NCBI GenBank assembly: GCA_026398535.1
Contig: JAPLSQ010000052.1
Location: forward strand, 1 to 64,000
From: Candidatus Sumerlaeota bacterium
GTDB lineage: Bacteria; Sumerlaeota; Sumerlaeia; Sumerlaeales; Sumerlaeaceae
DNA: 64,000 bases
Direction: 5' to 3'
Shown here in pieces: positions 33,973 to 43,286 of this stretch (position 1 is its first letter; the number at the start of each line of letters is the position of its first letter). A program made the position numbers and the translations under genes. The notes under the pieces are model-generated. The model saw only the letters and a list, made by a program, of their open reading frames with translations, was not told the origin of the DNA and searched no databases.

Positions 33973-34833
33973 ATAAGCAGACCGGGCGCTGTCCGGCAAA
34001 CAGAGTGTGCCGCGCACTCTTGCGTATCATCCTTGGTTTCAAATGACATGACCAGAAATGGAGAGAAGAATGGAACCACGCATGCTGATCTGTCGTGGGC
34101 TGGTGGTCGCCGATCCACAGACCGCTGAAATTTTCGACACTACAAAATATCCGGAAGGTTGTCTGATAAGCATTGGCGGGCCCATAGTTCGCGGTGAAAG
34201 ACGGTCGCCCGCCCCTCACCGGTTGTCCATCCTTCTGAATGGTCCAATCAAACACATAACACCCCTTCGCGTTTACCATCAATCTGATGGCAAGCGTATA
34301 CCAGTTACCGGGTTGAATGTGATCCTGCGGATCAGCGGGCTGGTACACCACGGATGAAAGAGGCGTGTCCGAGCTGTTGTCACGTTGAACCGTCATGAAG
34401 CATATCAGGCGGCCGGCCGGGATGCTGCAGGCGGTGCGATCAGCCGCTGTGCCATAGCCGATTTCGAAATCGGCCTCGCGGGCATCATAGTTGCCCGAGC
34501 CTGATTTCGGGGAGTAGAGGAAAGCTCCGATGGAACTCGAGGCGCCCATCTCTGTGAGCGGGGGAATGTAGACGCGCCATGTGTAGACGCCTGAAGTGAA
34601 GGTCGCGGTCGTGCGCGTCTTCACGCGGTCCCAAGTGTTGGCAGCCGTCTGCTATGAAGAGCGGTGGCGCCCGACGAGAAGGCGGCCACCTGAAAAGAGG
34701 TCAGCGAGATTGGCTGAGATGCATTCGTCCAACCGTCGGGAGCGACGCCCCAAGCAGTGGGTGTGTTGAAATCCCATAGGATATACTCTGCCTGGACTGG
34801 CATTGTCCATACTATGAAGATAAGTATCGGCAG
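33926..34833 (-). pseudogene. Frameshifted gene for an exported beta-sandwich-like protein
   Basis: Two minus-strand frames join to one protein. The first (about 34833-34623) has a signal peptide (LPILIFIVWTMPVQAEYIL) and NTPTAWGVAPDGWTN, then hits TGA after ...PTLGTA. The second frame resumes with TWDRVKTRTTATFTSGVYTW and runs through FEIGYGTAADRTACSIPAGRL, NWYTLAIRLMVNAKGCYVFDWTIQ and FRIFCSVENFSGLWIGDHQP, which reads as a concanavalin-A-like or GH16-like jelly roll. The shift is near 34630-34660. After about 34064 the frame runs into apparently random sequence and into arsG on the other strand, so the 3' end also looks lost. Function not recognised. Confidence 0.6.
34002..34020 (+). terminator. 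Hairpin after arsG, weak terminator candidate
   Basis: AGAGTGTG pairs with CGCACTCT (8 base pairs with one T-G) around a CCG loop, starting 30 bases after the arsG stop. The downstream TTGCGTATCATCCTTG is not a true T tract, so termination is uncertain. It may stabilise the operon 3' end. Confidence 0.35.
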
Positions 34834-34852
34834 GCAACGCGCGGATGCCTGC

Positions 34853-36856
34853 TCAGGCGGTTCCTTCGGTTGTTGTGTCAGGTTGTCTGGGCGGTTGTCT
34901 TCGCAACAGAGCTCCAAGCGAGCACAGTTCCTCCGCGCGCAGGAAAAATACGGCGGCAAGATAAACGACCGCCCCAACGATCACAAGAACGGCAAGGCGC
35001 AGGGCTTCAGGCGCCTGCAGGGCGCGCATGAGGCTGCTGCGCGAAACAGCTTTGGCTATGTGGAACTCCGGGCGCGCGCCGCTGACGGGCGGACGCACCA
35101 CCGCCACGAGATACGAAGGATTCATCGGAAGCGAAAGCGTCGCGGTTGTCCGGGCGCGCGCAGGGCGCCGGTGAACATCAACCTGAAAGGCTGCCACACC
35201 CGTATCATCGCGCGCCCACGAGCGCACATCCAGCGTGGTTGTCGTCTGCCCGCGCGGGCCGAAAATCGCCACCGCGCTCTCATACCGGAAATTCACGGAC
35301 GGCGGTGGCAAGGCGGAATGGTCAATCAGCCTCCAGAACTCCTTCCACCCGGCCTCTTCATTGATCACAACGGCCGTGCCGGCGGCCGCATCCTGCGGAA
35401 GCCGCAAAAGCGCGCGCGTTCCCTTGGCAAGAACCATGATATGGGGCTGTGTCAGATATTGCGCGGCGATCAGCAGAACAGTCATGGCCGCGGAGGCAAG
35501 CGCCATCTTGCCAAACGAGACCCCCATCCTGCGCCCGTCAAGCGATCCAAGCTTGTGGTGAATCATGACAAACGATATGATTGTCGTCGCCGTGTAAGTC
35601 AGCGTCGAGCTCAGCGCGATGCCCGGCACGCCCATGAAGCGCATCAGCAGAAAATTAAGGCCGATATTGACCGCCACTCCGATAATATTGATCCACGCGG
35701 GCGTCACTGTGTCCTTCATCGAGTAGAACACCCGCGTCGCAAATATGACCAGCGAGTATGGAAGAATCGAGAGCGCGTACAGGCTGAGAAAACGCGCGGT
35801 GAAAATGGAGTCGGTGTAGGTGAACTCGCCGCGCTCGAACAACACGCGCGAGATCGGCTCCGCCAGCAGCGACATGCCCAGTGCGATTGGCAACATGATG
35901 AAAACCGTCGACCGGAATCCGCGCGACATGTACACGCGAAATCCATCCCAATCCGAATCGGCGGCGTAACGCGACAATGCCGGATACAACACCGTCGCCA
36001 GGGACACGGCAAAGATGCCATAAGGCATCATGATAAGCTGAAAACAGAATGTGTAGGTCACGAACGCGCCGGCCACGGTGTACAACAGGTTCGTCCTGAC
36101 AACCGTGGCGACAAGGTTGGCGATGCTGACGGGCAGCATGGGCGCCGCCAGCTTCGGAACGATCACAAAGAGGGGATCAAATATGTTGAACCGCGGGCGA
36201 ATCGGCATGCCCGCCTTCAAAAGCCATGGAACCTGCACGAGCGCCATGACCGCCACGCCCAGCGTGGCGGCAAATGCCAGTCCGTCATCGCCAATCCAGC
36301 CGATGCGGTAGCCAAACAGGGCCGCGATGACGACGATGTTGTTGAGGATCGGGGCGCCCGCCGTGATGGCGAAAACATCATGCGAGTTGAGTATCGCCAT
36401 GAAGATGGAATTCAGGCCATAAAAAATCATCTGCCACGCGAAATAGCGCAGAAACACCTCCGCCAGTTCCTTGCTTTCCACCGCCTGATTGCCCCGCGCC
36501 AGCCATGTCATCGAACCGATAATCTGTGGCGAAAACACTGCCGCCGCCAGTGAAACCAGCGCAAGCACGACCCCCACATAACCCACAAGAAGGTTGGCAA
36601 CGCGCCATGCCTCGGCCGATGATTTGCCCGATTTCTCCTGCTCATGCACAAGAATCGGGATGAAGATCGCGCTCAGCAGGCCGCCCAGCATGGCCTCATA
36701 GATGATATTGGGAATTGTGTTGGCGAGCTGGAAGGCATCGTTCAAGCGTGAACGACCCAGAATCATCGCGAACATCATGACCCGCAAAAGTCCGGTCAGG
36801 CGGCTTATCAGCGTCAGCGCGGAAAAAACAGCCGTGTTTTTAACCAGCTGGCTCAT
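34853..36856 (-). CDS. murJ: Lipid II flippase MurJ with an inserted PrcB-like periplasmic domain
   Basis: The 667-residue product starts as a standard MurJ: VKNTAVFSALTLISRLTGLLRVMMFA, DAFQLANTIPNIIYEAMLGGLLSAIFIP, YGIFAVSLATVLYPALSRYA and LPIALGMSLLAEPISRVLFERGEFT, with 12 helices to about residue 467. MurJ normally is about 500-530 residues. Here residues about 480-615 form an extra soluble region before one last helix (619-640). Its core, VVINEEAGWKEFWRLI, PPPSVNFRYESAVAIFG and PSYLVAVVRPP, resembles the PrcB C-terminal domain. It flips lipid II for peptidoglycan synthesis. It clusters with the muropeptide epimerase and murE. Fusion, not misassembly, is supported by one uninterrupted frame. 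Confidence 0.92.
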   Translation of the reverse strand: MSQLVKNTAVFSALTLISRLTGLLRVMMFAMILGRSRLNDAFQLANTIPNIIYEAMLGGLLSAIFIPILVHEQEKSGKSSAEAWRVANLLVGYVGVVLALVSLAAAVFSPQIIGSMTWLARGNQAVESKELAEVFLRYFAWQMIFYGLNSIFMAILNSHDVFAITAGAPILNNIVVIAALFGYRIGWIGDDGLAFAATLGVAVMALVQVPWLLKAGMPIRPRFNIFDPLFVIVPKLAAPMLPVSIANLVATVVRTNLLYTVAGAFVTYTFCFQLIMMPYGIFAVSLATVLYPALSRYAADSDWDGFRVYMSRGFRSTVFIMLPIALGMSLLAEPISRVLFERGEFTYTDSIFTARFLSLYALSILPYSLVIFATRVFYSMKDTVTPAWINIIGVAVNIGLNFLLMRFMGVPGIALSSTLTYTATTIISFVMIHHKLGSLDGRRMGVSFGKMALASAAMTVLLIAAQYLTQPHIMVLAKGTRALLRLPQDAAAGTAVVINEEAGWKEFWRLIDHSALPPPSVNFRYESAVAIFGPRGQTTTTLDVRSWARDDTGVAAFQVDVHRRPARARTTATLSLPMNPSYLVAVVRPPVSGARPEFHIAKAVSRSSLMRALQAPEALRLAVLVIVGAVVYLAAVFFLRAEELCSLGALLRRQPPRQPDTTTEGTA

Positions 36857-36995
36857 CGTGTCCCATCATCAGCGCGGAAAAGTGAATGCGCCCCGGGCGC
36901 CATCATGAGCATGGGCGTTCACTTGTCAGTGATTCATTCATGGTTATTTCATCAACCGCTAAACCGCCATCATTTGTCACACGCGCGCGGAGAAC

Positions 36996-38075
36996 CTATC
37001 CCGCATACTTTATTCCGGTTCCGCCCGTAATGTCATCGACGGAAAAAACCGGACCATCCAGCGTGAAACCGCCCTCGCAATCAAAGGGTTTGAGCAGATA
37101 AACCGAATCCAGATCGCAATGGGTGAAACAACCGAGTCCGCAGGCAAGATGAACCGACGCGGCAAGACCGATTTTCGATTCCATCATGCAACCGATCATC
37201 AGCCCGAGGTTGGCCGAACGCGCGATGGAAGCGATGTCGAGAGCACCGAGAAGACCGCTCTTGGCAACCTTTATATTGATGACATCAGCCGCGCCCTCGC
37301 GCACCACGCGAATGGCATCTTCCGCGGTGATTACCGTCTCGTCCGCGGCAACAGGCACACCCGCGCGCTCGCGCACAAACCGCATGCCCGCGAAATCATC
37401 GCGCCGCACAGGCTGCTCGAGCAGGCTGATTTCAATGCCCGCTTTTTCCAGTCGCCGCGCCAGTTCCACAGCCTCTTTTGGCGTGAATCCCTGGTTGGCA
37501 TCCAATGATATTTCACACCGCGGAGCCGCATTGCGAACGGCGATAACGCGCGCCGTGTCGACGTCAACGGTCATGCCCACTTTGACCTTGATTTTGCGGA
37601 ACCCTTCCCCCGCCGCTTTGGCCGCCGCGGCGCCCGTCTCCTCCGGCGTGCCCAGCGACAGCGTGAAATCCGTCTCGACCGAGCGCTTGACGCCGCCGAA
37701 AAGATCGCACAGCGAGATTCCGGCAAATTTGCCAAATGCGTCGAGCACGGCAATTTCCACACCGCTGTGCGCGCCCACCTGGAAACGAAGCGCGCGGCGT
37801 GAGTCACCCAGCACCGAGCGCCACGAGCGGATGTCGCGCCCGACGAGGATGGGCCGAAGGTATTTGACAACCGCGATCGTCGTGTCACGCGAATCACCCG
37901 TCGTGTAAGCGGACGGCGCCACCTCGCCAAAACCCGTCGTGCCATCCTCTAATGTCACCTTGACCAGCACATTGTTCGCGGCGTCCTTGCGCCCCGTCGA
38001 GATGATAAAAGGCTCCTTGAGCGCAAAATCAATCGGCTCAGCCGTGATGTCGGCAATCAGCGCTTTCGAATTCAA
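36996..38075 (-). CDS. Dipeptide epimerase of the enolase superfamily (probable L-Ala-D/L-Glu epimerase)
   Basis: The 359-residue product has the capping domain (EPIDFALKEPFIISTGRKDAANNVLVKVTLEDGTTGFGE) and the barrel with the Lys acid/base in FRKIKVKVG. Metal ligands are in SLDANQGF, LLEQPV and AADE, and the second catalytic Lys in NIKVAKSGLLG. This KxK...D-E-D...K pattern is that of muconate-lactonising-type dipeptide epimerases; L-Ala-D/L-Glu epimerase (YcjG/YkfB) converts murein-derived L-Ala-D-Glu for recycling. Its place between murJ and murE supports a peptidoglycan role. Cytoplasmic. Confidence 0.88.
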   Translation of the reverse strand: MNSKALIADITAEPIDFALKEPFIISTGRKDAANNVLVKVTLEDGTTGFGEVAPSAYTTGDSRDTTIAVVKYLRPILVGRDIRSWRSVLGDSRRALRFQVGAHSGVEIAVLDAFGKFAGISLCDLFGGVKRSVETDFTLSLGTPEETGAAAAKAAGEGFRKIKVKVGMTVDVDTARVIAVRNAAPRCEISLDANQGFTPKEAVELARRLEKAGIEISLLEQPVRRDDFAGMRFVRERAGVPVAADETVITAEDAIRVVREGAADVINIKVAKSGLLGALDIASIARSANLGLMIGCMMESKIGLAASVHLACGLGCFTHCDLDSVYLLKPFDCEGGFTLDGPVFSVDDITGGTGIKYAG

Positions 38076-38180
38076 GAGCAGGTTCCCTTTCTTCTTTCGT
38101 GTGGATTCAGATTTTCATTTCCAGCTTATGAAAGTGTCGTTGCAAGACAACAATCGCAACGCTTCGATGGCCGCCGAACA

Positions 38181-39656
38181 TCACGCAAGTATTCGGGCAA
38201 CCGCTTCATCAGCCACCTTGAAATCATTGAACTCAATGGTGCGGTCCTTGAGTGTTTGAGTGGTTTCGTGACCTTTGCCGGCGATCAGAACCAGATCGCC
38301 CGGCTGAGCCATGGCGATGGCATGCCCGATGGCTTCATGGCGGTCATGAATCACCCCGACATGGCCCCTGTCCTTGATTCCGGCCAGAATATTCTGCATG
38401 ATCACCTCCGGGTCCTCCGTGCGGGGATTGTCATCGGTGACGATAACGCGGTCGCTTCGATCCGCGGCGATCTGTCCCATGATGGGGCGCTTTGTGGCGT
38501 CCCTGTCGCCGCCGCATCCGAACACGGTGATCAGCCGTTTCGGATTCGTGGCGCGCGCCGCGGCAAGCACCTTCACAAGTCCGTCAGGCGTGTGTGCATA
38601 ATCAACAATCACCACGAAATCCTGTCCGCGCTCCACCGGTTGAAAACGCCCCGCAACAACGATGGACCGCTCCAGCCCAGCCTTGATCGTCTCCAAGCTC
38701 TCGTCAAGCGCCAGGCAGCAACCCGCCCCTGTCAGCGAATTATACACGTTGAACTGCCCCCTCAGGCGGCTTTTGATGACCGCCTCACCAGCGGGCGTCA
38801 CGAGCGTGAACTCCGTTCCGCCCACGGAATATTCGATATCGCGCGCCATGATGTCGGCCTTGTTGTGGATGCCAAATGTGATGACGCGTGCCCGCGCGGC
38901 CTCAGCGAACAAACCGGCGCTGGGATCATCCATGTTGATCAGCACATGCTTGTCGGGCGCGATTGACCTGAAAAACTTCAGTTTGCACTCGCGATAGGCT
39001 TCCATTGTCTTGTGATAATCAAGATGATCCTGGGTCAGGTTTGTCCATGCCCCCGCCTCGTATTCAAGGCCGTCCACCCTGTGAAAATCCACGCCATGCG
39101 ACGAAACCTCCATCACGACATGCGAGCATCGGCCATCGAGCATCTGGTTGAATATTTCCTGCAGATCGGACGGCTCGGGCGTCGTGTCCTTCGATTTCCT
39201 TATTTCCCCCGCAACCTTGTAATAAAGCGTGCCCATCAGCCCCACGCGATGCCGCACGCCGAGGATACTCTCGACGACATGCGCCGTAGTGGTTTTGCCA
39301 TTGGTCCCCGTCACACCGATGAGCTTCATCTTGCGTGAGGGATGGCCATAAAAAGCGCCCGCCATCACCGCAAGCGCTGCCCTGCTGTCAGGAACGAGTA
39401 TTTTTGTCACGCCATCCGGAACAGCCATATCACGTTGAAGAACCACGGCGCGGGCGCCCGCCGCGACGGCCTTGTCCACATGATCATGACCATCGGGAAT
39501 CTCAATCTTGTCGAGTTGGGTGTAGATATTGATGGCAACATATAAATATCCCGGTTTCACCCTGAGCGGATCATAAACCACGCCCGATATATTGCCGTCA
39601 AGTGTGCCGGAAATCCTGGCGTCCGCCAGCAAGGCAGCAAGTTCATTCATCTTCAT
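38181..39656 (-). CDS. murE: UDP-N-acetylmuramoyl-L-alanyl-D-glutamate--2,6-diaminopimelate ligase
   Basis: It adds the third stem residue to the peptidoglycan precursor in the cytoplasm. The 491-residue product shows VTGTNGKTTTAHVVESIL (ATP loop), DTTPEPSDLQ, MEVSSHGVDFHRVDGL, NLTQDHLDYHKTMEAY with the carbamylated-lysine region LKFFRS, RFQPV, DYAHTPDGL, VFGCGGDRDATKRPIMG, and the amino-acid-selecting DNPRTEDP. The DNPR motif indicates meso-diaminopimelate rather than lysine, so the cell wall is the Gram-negative DAP type. Other mur genes are not in the window. Confidence 0.97.
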   Translation of the reverse strand: MKMNELAALLADARISGTLDGNISGVVYDPLRVKPGYLYVAINIYTQLDKIEIPDGHDHVDKAVAAGARAVVLQRDMAVPDGVTKILVPDSRAALAVMAGAFYGHPSRKMKLIGVTGTNGKTTTAHVVESILGVRHRVGLMGTLYYKVAGEIRKSKDTTPEPSDLQEIFNQMLDGRCSHVVMEVSSHGVDFHRVDGLEYEAGAWTNLTQDHLDYHKTMEAYRECKLKFFRSIAPDKHVLINMDDPSAGLFAEAARARVITFGIHNKADIMARDIEYSVGGTEFTLVTPAGEAVIKSRLRGQFNVYNSLTGAGCCLALDESLETIKAGLERSIVVAGRFQPVERGQDFVVIVDYAHTPDGLVKVLAAARATNPKRLITVFGCGGDRDATKRPIMGQIAADRSDRVIVTDDNPRTEDPEVIMQNILAGIKDRGHVGVIHDRHEAIGHAIAMAQPGDLVLIAGKGHETTQTLKDRTIEFNDFKVADEAVARILA

Positions 39657-39773
39657 CTTTCAATTCCTGTGACAAAAAAGTCTGTTCCATCGGCATTGAC
39701 TGACAAAACCAGATTCCCACCTTATATAAATTGAATTTTCAGCAATTTTCGTGTTTATAAACAAACTAATTCA

Positions 39774-40802
39774 ATGACACCCAATCTCAGTGTGATTCAA
39801 CCCGAAGCCATCTCGCCCGTTTATGTCGTGGGTGTCGCGCGTTCGGGAACAACCCTGATCCAGCAAATGCTCGATCACCATCCCTCGCTCGCGTTTCCGT
39901 GGGAAAGCCATTTCATCGAGGTGATCCACAAGAAGTTGCCCTGCTTCGGCGATCTGTCAGTGCCCGAAAACCGTCACAAGCTCATTCTTGCCATGGAGCG
40001 CTATCAAAAAATCGCCTTCGGCGAAATGGCCGGTTCAGAGTGGATCCCCGGGCTTGTGGCGGCGGCGGGGGAACTCGCCCAAGCGGCTCCGCCGAGTTAT
40101 GCCGGCGTCATCGCCACAGTCTACGATTTTCACGCCCGCCAGCGCAACCGCCCACGCTGGGGCGATAAAACACCCGGCTACGTCAATTGCCTGCCGCTGA
40201 TCATCGAACTCTTTCCGAAGGCAAAAATCATCCACATGATCCGCGACGGCCGCGATGTCGCAGTGTCGCTCATGTCCCTTTCCCTCGGGCCGCATACGGC
40301 TTATATGTCGGCCGTGCGGTGGAAGCAATGGGTTCGCCACGGTCTGGCATCCGCGGAACTCCATCCCGATTCCATTTTCCAGTTGCGCTACGAAGACCTG
40401 ACGGAAGATCCCGAACGTTATCTGCGCGATGTGTGCGCATTCATCGGCGAGGACTATGTGCCCGAGATGCTTGAGTTTCATCGCGACGCGAAAAAGCGCG
40501 TGCCCCAGGGCATCCACGCCATGATCAACGTGCCGGCCAACAAATCGCGGCACAACCGGTGGAAGACCGAACTCACGCCAACGCAGGTGCGTATCATCGA
40601 AGCCGTCGCGGGCGATCTTCTGGAGCAGCTCGGCTATGAGCGCGCCTTCCCGGACGCGCGACTCGGCCTCCTCGACAAACGCCTCGGGAAAATGGGCGAC
40701 AAATTGCTGAGGTTGCGCCCAAACACCAAACCGCACAGCCTTATCGATCGCATCAGCAAGCATCTCGACCGCGCCCGCTTCGACCGCAATCCAGCGGGAT
40801 AA
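39774..40802 (+). CDS. PAPS-dependent sulfotransferase
   Basis: The 342-residue product carries the two PAPS sites: 5'-phosphosulfate loop VVGVARSGTTLIQQMLDHHP (about residues 19-38), and the 3'-phosphate site AKIIHMIRDGRDVAVSLMSL (about 148-167), followed by RYEDLTEDPERYLRDVCAFIGEDYVPEML. It is cytosolic by sequence, without a signal peptide. It probably sulfates a carbohydrate or lipid, given the adjacent membrane glycosyltransferase-like gene 93 bases downstream. The upstream 39657-39773 gap is AT-rich and likely holds its promoter. Confidence 0.9.
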   Translation: MTPNLSVIQPEAISPVYVVGVARSGTTLIQQMLDHHPSLAFPWESHFIEVIHKKLPCFGDLSVPENRHKLILAMERYQKIAFGEMAGSEWIPGLVAAAGELAQAAPPSYAGVIATVYDFHARQRNRPRWGDKTPGYVNCLPLIIELFPKAKIIHMIRDGRDVAVSLMSLSLGPHTAYMSAVRWKQWVRHGLASAELHPDSIFQLRYEDLTEDPERYLRDVCAFIGEDYVPEMLEFHRDAKKRVPQGIHAMINVPANKSRHNRWKTELTPTQVRIIEAVAGDLLEQLGYERAFPDARLGLLDKRLGKMGDKLLRLRPNTKPHSLIDRISKHLDRARFDRNPAG

Positions 40803-40895
40803 AAGTTCGGGGCCGCATCCTCGACAAGGCCCATCCCAATGATGACGTAATGAATTGAATGCGGTTAGCCCATGGGTTAATGCGTTTGCTTTATC

Positions 40896-42371
40896 ATGCC
40901 CATGCAACAATCCGTCCGCACCGAAATCCGCTTCGCCGCGTTGGCGCTGGCTATCGCCGGCGCGATTGTCACAGTTCTTTACTGGCGGACGCTGAATGCG
41001 TTTTTCATCTTCGATGACCTGTCGATCATCGCGCTCGTTTCGCCACAGTTTGGCAAAGGCTGGATGGACTGCCTGCTGCCCGTCTCGAACGGCTTCTGGC
41101 GGCCGGGCATTCTGCTTCCCGCGCATGCCTGCCTGCGGGTGTTTGGCCTGTGCCCGCTTCCCTTTCACCTGTTCGCAATAGCTTTTCACATCATCGCATG
41201 CATCCTGACAGGGCTCGTGGCCGGACGCGCTTTTCCCCTGGCCGGCGGGCGCGCACGGTGGCTGGCAAGCTTGCTGATGGCCGTCAACGCCGCGGCTTTT
41301 TTCAGCGCCGCCTCGCTCTCAAACTCGTGCGACTCCTTCATGGCGTGCGGCATTCTGGCCGGATTGCTGGCGTGGGACGCATGGCTGACAAGCAGGAGCC
41401 TGCTTTCCGGCCTCTTCATATATATTGGTCTGCTGGCAACGCTTATGGGCAAGGAAACCGGTGTGATCTATCCAATCATCCTCGTCCTGTGGGCGGTGTG
41501 CAAGGGTGCGCCTTGGGGCGCTTATGCCCGCAAAGCGGCCGCCTTGTTTCTCATCGCGCTCGCTTATGCCGCCATCATGGCAATCCTCCAGATGTCCAAT
41601 AAGGGCAGTTACGCATCGCAGGGATTGGTCAGGCTCTTCGGACGCGATCCGTTCAGGCAGGCCTTGGATTACTGTCTTTCAGCATGGTGGCCATTCATTC
41701 ATCTCATCGATCTCCCCGGTTGCGCGGCGGCGCTGCCCCATTGGGCGCTGTGGGCGTTGCGCTTCATGACAGCCTTTGGCGCCGTGGCCCTGATGGCCAT
41801 GGCCGCCCGCCGACCCGCATTGCGCATGTACGCATTCTGCGCGGCCTCGGTGGTACTGATCGTCCTGCCCCCGTCGTTTCTCAGAATTCCCCAGCATGGC
41901 CGGTTTGTTTATCCGGCTGTTGCGATGGCCTGCATCACCGTGGCCGGTCTGGCATCCGGTCCGCGTTCAGGGTTGCGCTTTGCGGGCATGGTCTTCGCTC
42001 TGCTTGTGTGCCTTTGCTCGGTCTGGTCATTGACCATGTCGCGCGCGGCGCGGGGTTATCTTGAAATCTCATCAAACGTCGAACTGCTTGTTGACGATTT
42101 GAAACGCATCGCGCCCAATTGGAGGCGCGACGACGGCCAAGGCGTGACCGTCCTTATTTTCGATCATCCGCACCCCGGCGAACCCCCATGGCGCTGGGTT
42201 TACTGCCAGCTTATCTTCGACATTTTTATCCCACAATCCAAAGCCGTCATCGTCCTTGATGCGGGTTCCGCCGTTTCCGTTGACCGCGTCTGCAAGTTCA
42301 CCCGCAATGGATTGTCCGAAGAACCGCGTGAGAGGCGCCACTCCCAGCCATTTCCGGAGCATCAGAAATAG
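40896..42371 (+). CDS. Polytopic GT-C-like membrane protein (putative glycosyltransferase)
   Basis: The 491-residue product has about 11 membrane helices. The first loop holds NAFFIFDDLSII, with adjacent aspartates as in PMT/ArnT/Dpm-using GT-C enzymes, then GFWRPGILLPAHACLRVFG and PFHLFAIAFHI. The C-terminal 100 residues are soluble (LEISSNVELLVDDLKRIAPNWRRDD and following) and end in a hydrophilic tail. It likely transfers a sugar from a polyprenol carrier; the acceptor is unknown. It follows the sulfotransferase gene on the same strand, with which it may form a glycan-modification pair. Confidence 0.65.
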   Translation: MPMQQSVRTEIRFAALALAIAGAIVTVLYWRTLNAFFIFDDLSIIALVSPQFGKGWMDCLLPVSNGFWRPGILLPAHACLRVFGLCPLPFHLFAIAFHIIACILTGLVAGRAFPLAGGRARWLASLLMAVNAAAFFSAASLSNSCDSFMACGILAGLLAWDAWLTSRSLLSGLFIYIGLLATLMGKETGVIYPIILVLWAVCKGAPWGAYARKAAALFLIALAYAAIMAILQMSNKGSYASQGLVRLFGRDPFRQALDYCLSAWWPFIHLIDLPGCAAALPHWALWALRFMTAFGAVALMAMAARRPALRMYAFCAASVVLIVLPPSFLRIPQHGRFVYPAVAMACITVAGLASGPRSGLRFAGMVFALLVCLCSVWSLTMSRAARGYLEISSNVELLVDDLKRIAPNWRRDDGQGVTVLIFDHPHPGEPPWRWVYCQLIFDIFIPQSKAVIVLDAGSAVSVDRVCKFTRNGLSEEPRERRHSQPFPEHQK

Positions 42372-42436
42372 TCATTTCAGAAACTTAAAAGAAGGATTAA
42401 ATGGTCTTTTCATCAGCATGAAGGAGAAGGTCTCAA

Positions 42437-43096
42437 ATGTCACGGTTTCGTAAATTTCACGGTTTCACACTCATTGAATTGCTGATCGTGGTCGCGATCA
42501 TCGCAATTCTCGCAGCCATCGCCGTGCCGAACTTTCTGGAAGCCCAAGTGCGCGCGAAAAACTCGCGCGGCAAGGCCGATATGCGCTCGCTTGCCACGGC
42601 GATTGAGGCATACAGGGCGGACTCGGGCAAATACCCCATGGATCCGATCTTTTACAACTCAATCTGGAATGGCGGCGGCAAAAAATGGCCGGGGGGCGGC
42701 ACCATGTCCCAGAAAGAAGTCGACAACTACATGGTGCTTCAGCGCATAACCACCCCCATCGCCTACATGGCATCCACACCCAACAATGTGTACGGCAATC
42801 ACACTTTCGCCAACGCTTATGTCGGCACGCCCGCCTACTGGTGGTATGTCTACTGGGGAGCCGAGTGGAAACAGAACATGATGGATTTTTATCCAAACAA
42901 TCCCAAATACAAAGACCGCGGCGCGATCTGGTCGGTGAGTTCAACGGGACCCGACCGCGTCGATAATCTTGGCGGCTATCTGATCTTCGGCGAGGAAACA
43001 CTGAACGCGACAACAGGCCTTGGCCTCGCCGGTTGCCTGTATGACCCGACAAACGGCACCATGAGCGCAGGCGATGTCGTGCGCATAGGACCGTGA
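42437..43096 (+). CDS. Type II/IV pseudopilin-like protein with prepilin N-terminus
   Basis: The 219-residue product begins FHGFTLIELLIVVAIIAILAAIAVPNFLEAQVRAK, a textbook class III prepilin signal cut after Gly by a prepilin peptidase, with Glu at mature position 5. It continues DMRSLATAIEAYRADSGKYPMD, the GspG-like alpha-helix and loop. The C-terminal part ends CLYDPTNGTMSAGDVVRIGP, sharing YDPTNG-x-x-S-x-GD with the second pseudopilin at 55.4 kb. No secretion ATPase, platform or secretin gene lies nearby. AAGGAG at 42420-42425 sits 11 bases before the ATG. Confidence 0.9.
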   Translation: MSRFRKFHGFTLIELLIVVAIIAILAAIAVPNFLEAQVRAKNSRGKADMRSLATAIEAYRADSGKYPMDPIFYNSIWNGGGKKWPGGGTMSQKEVDNYMVLQRITTPIAYMASTPNNVYGNHTFANAYVGTPAYWWYVYWGAEWKQNMMDFYPNNPKYKDRGAIWSVSSTGPDRVDNLGGYLIFGEETLNATTGLGLAGCLYDPTNGTMSAGDVVRIGP

Positions 43097-43286
43097 AATC
43101 ACGCGCGACCACAAAACACCGATTTTGCCAATATGGTTGAATTCATGATCACTCCTCTCGCATCATCCAAGGCAGCAACGCAAAACCGTGGTTAAGAACA
43201 ACGGCAGGGCAGCATAGATGAGCTCCCCCAAAATGGCGCAAATAAAACCGCCGCATTTCACCGCAGATTCCCCATTACCCTGTGCA
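43097..43286. other. Noncoding stretch upstream of the solute-binding protein gene
   Basis: No gene is seen in this 190-base stretch. It contains no good hairpin terminator for the pseudopilin. The promoter-proximal part (43287-43310) is listed separately. Confidence 0.4.

Noticed and set aside
34757-36553. 598-codon plus-strand frame opposite murJ
   Set aside because: Exact antisense of the strongly conserved murJ; composition (very Arg/His-rich) is typical of a GC-rich shadow frame, with no domain.
36888-36900. GCGCC-CCG-GGCGC hairpin just upstream of murJ as a regulatory element
   Set aside because: A short GC palindrome is expected by chance at this base composition, and it has no T tract or conserved context.
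40035-41189. 384-codon minus-strand frame spanning the sulfotransferase and GT-C-like genes
   Set aside because: Crosses the boundary of two supported genes on the opposite strand, with no motif.
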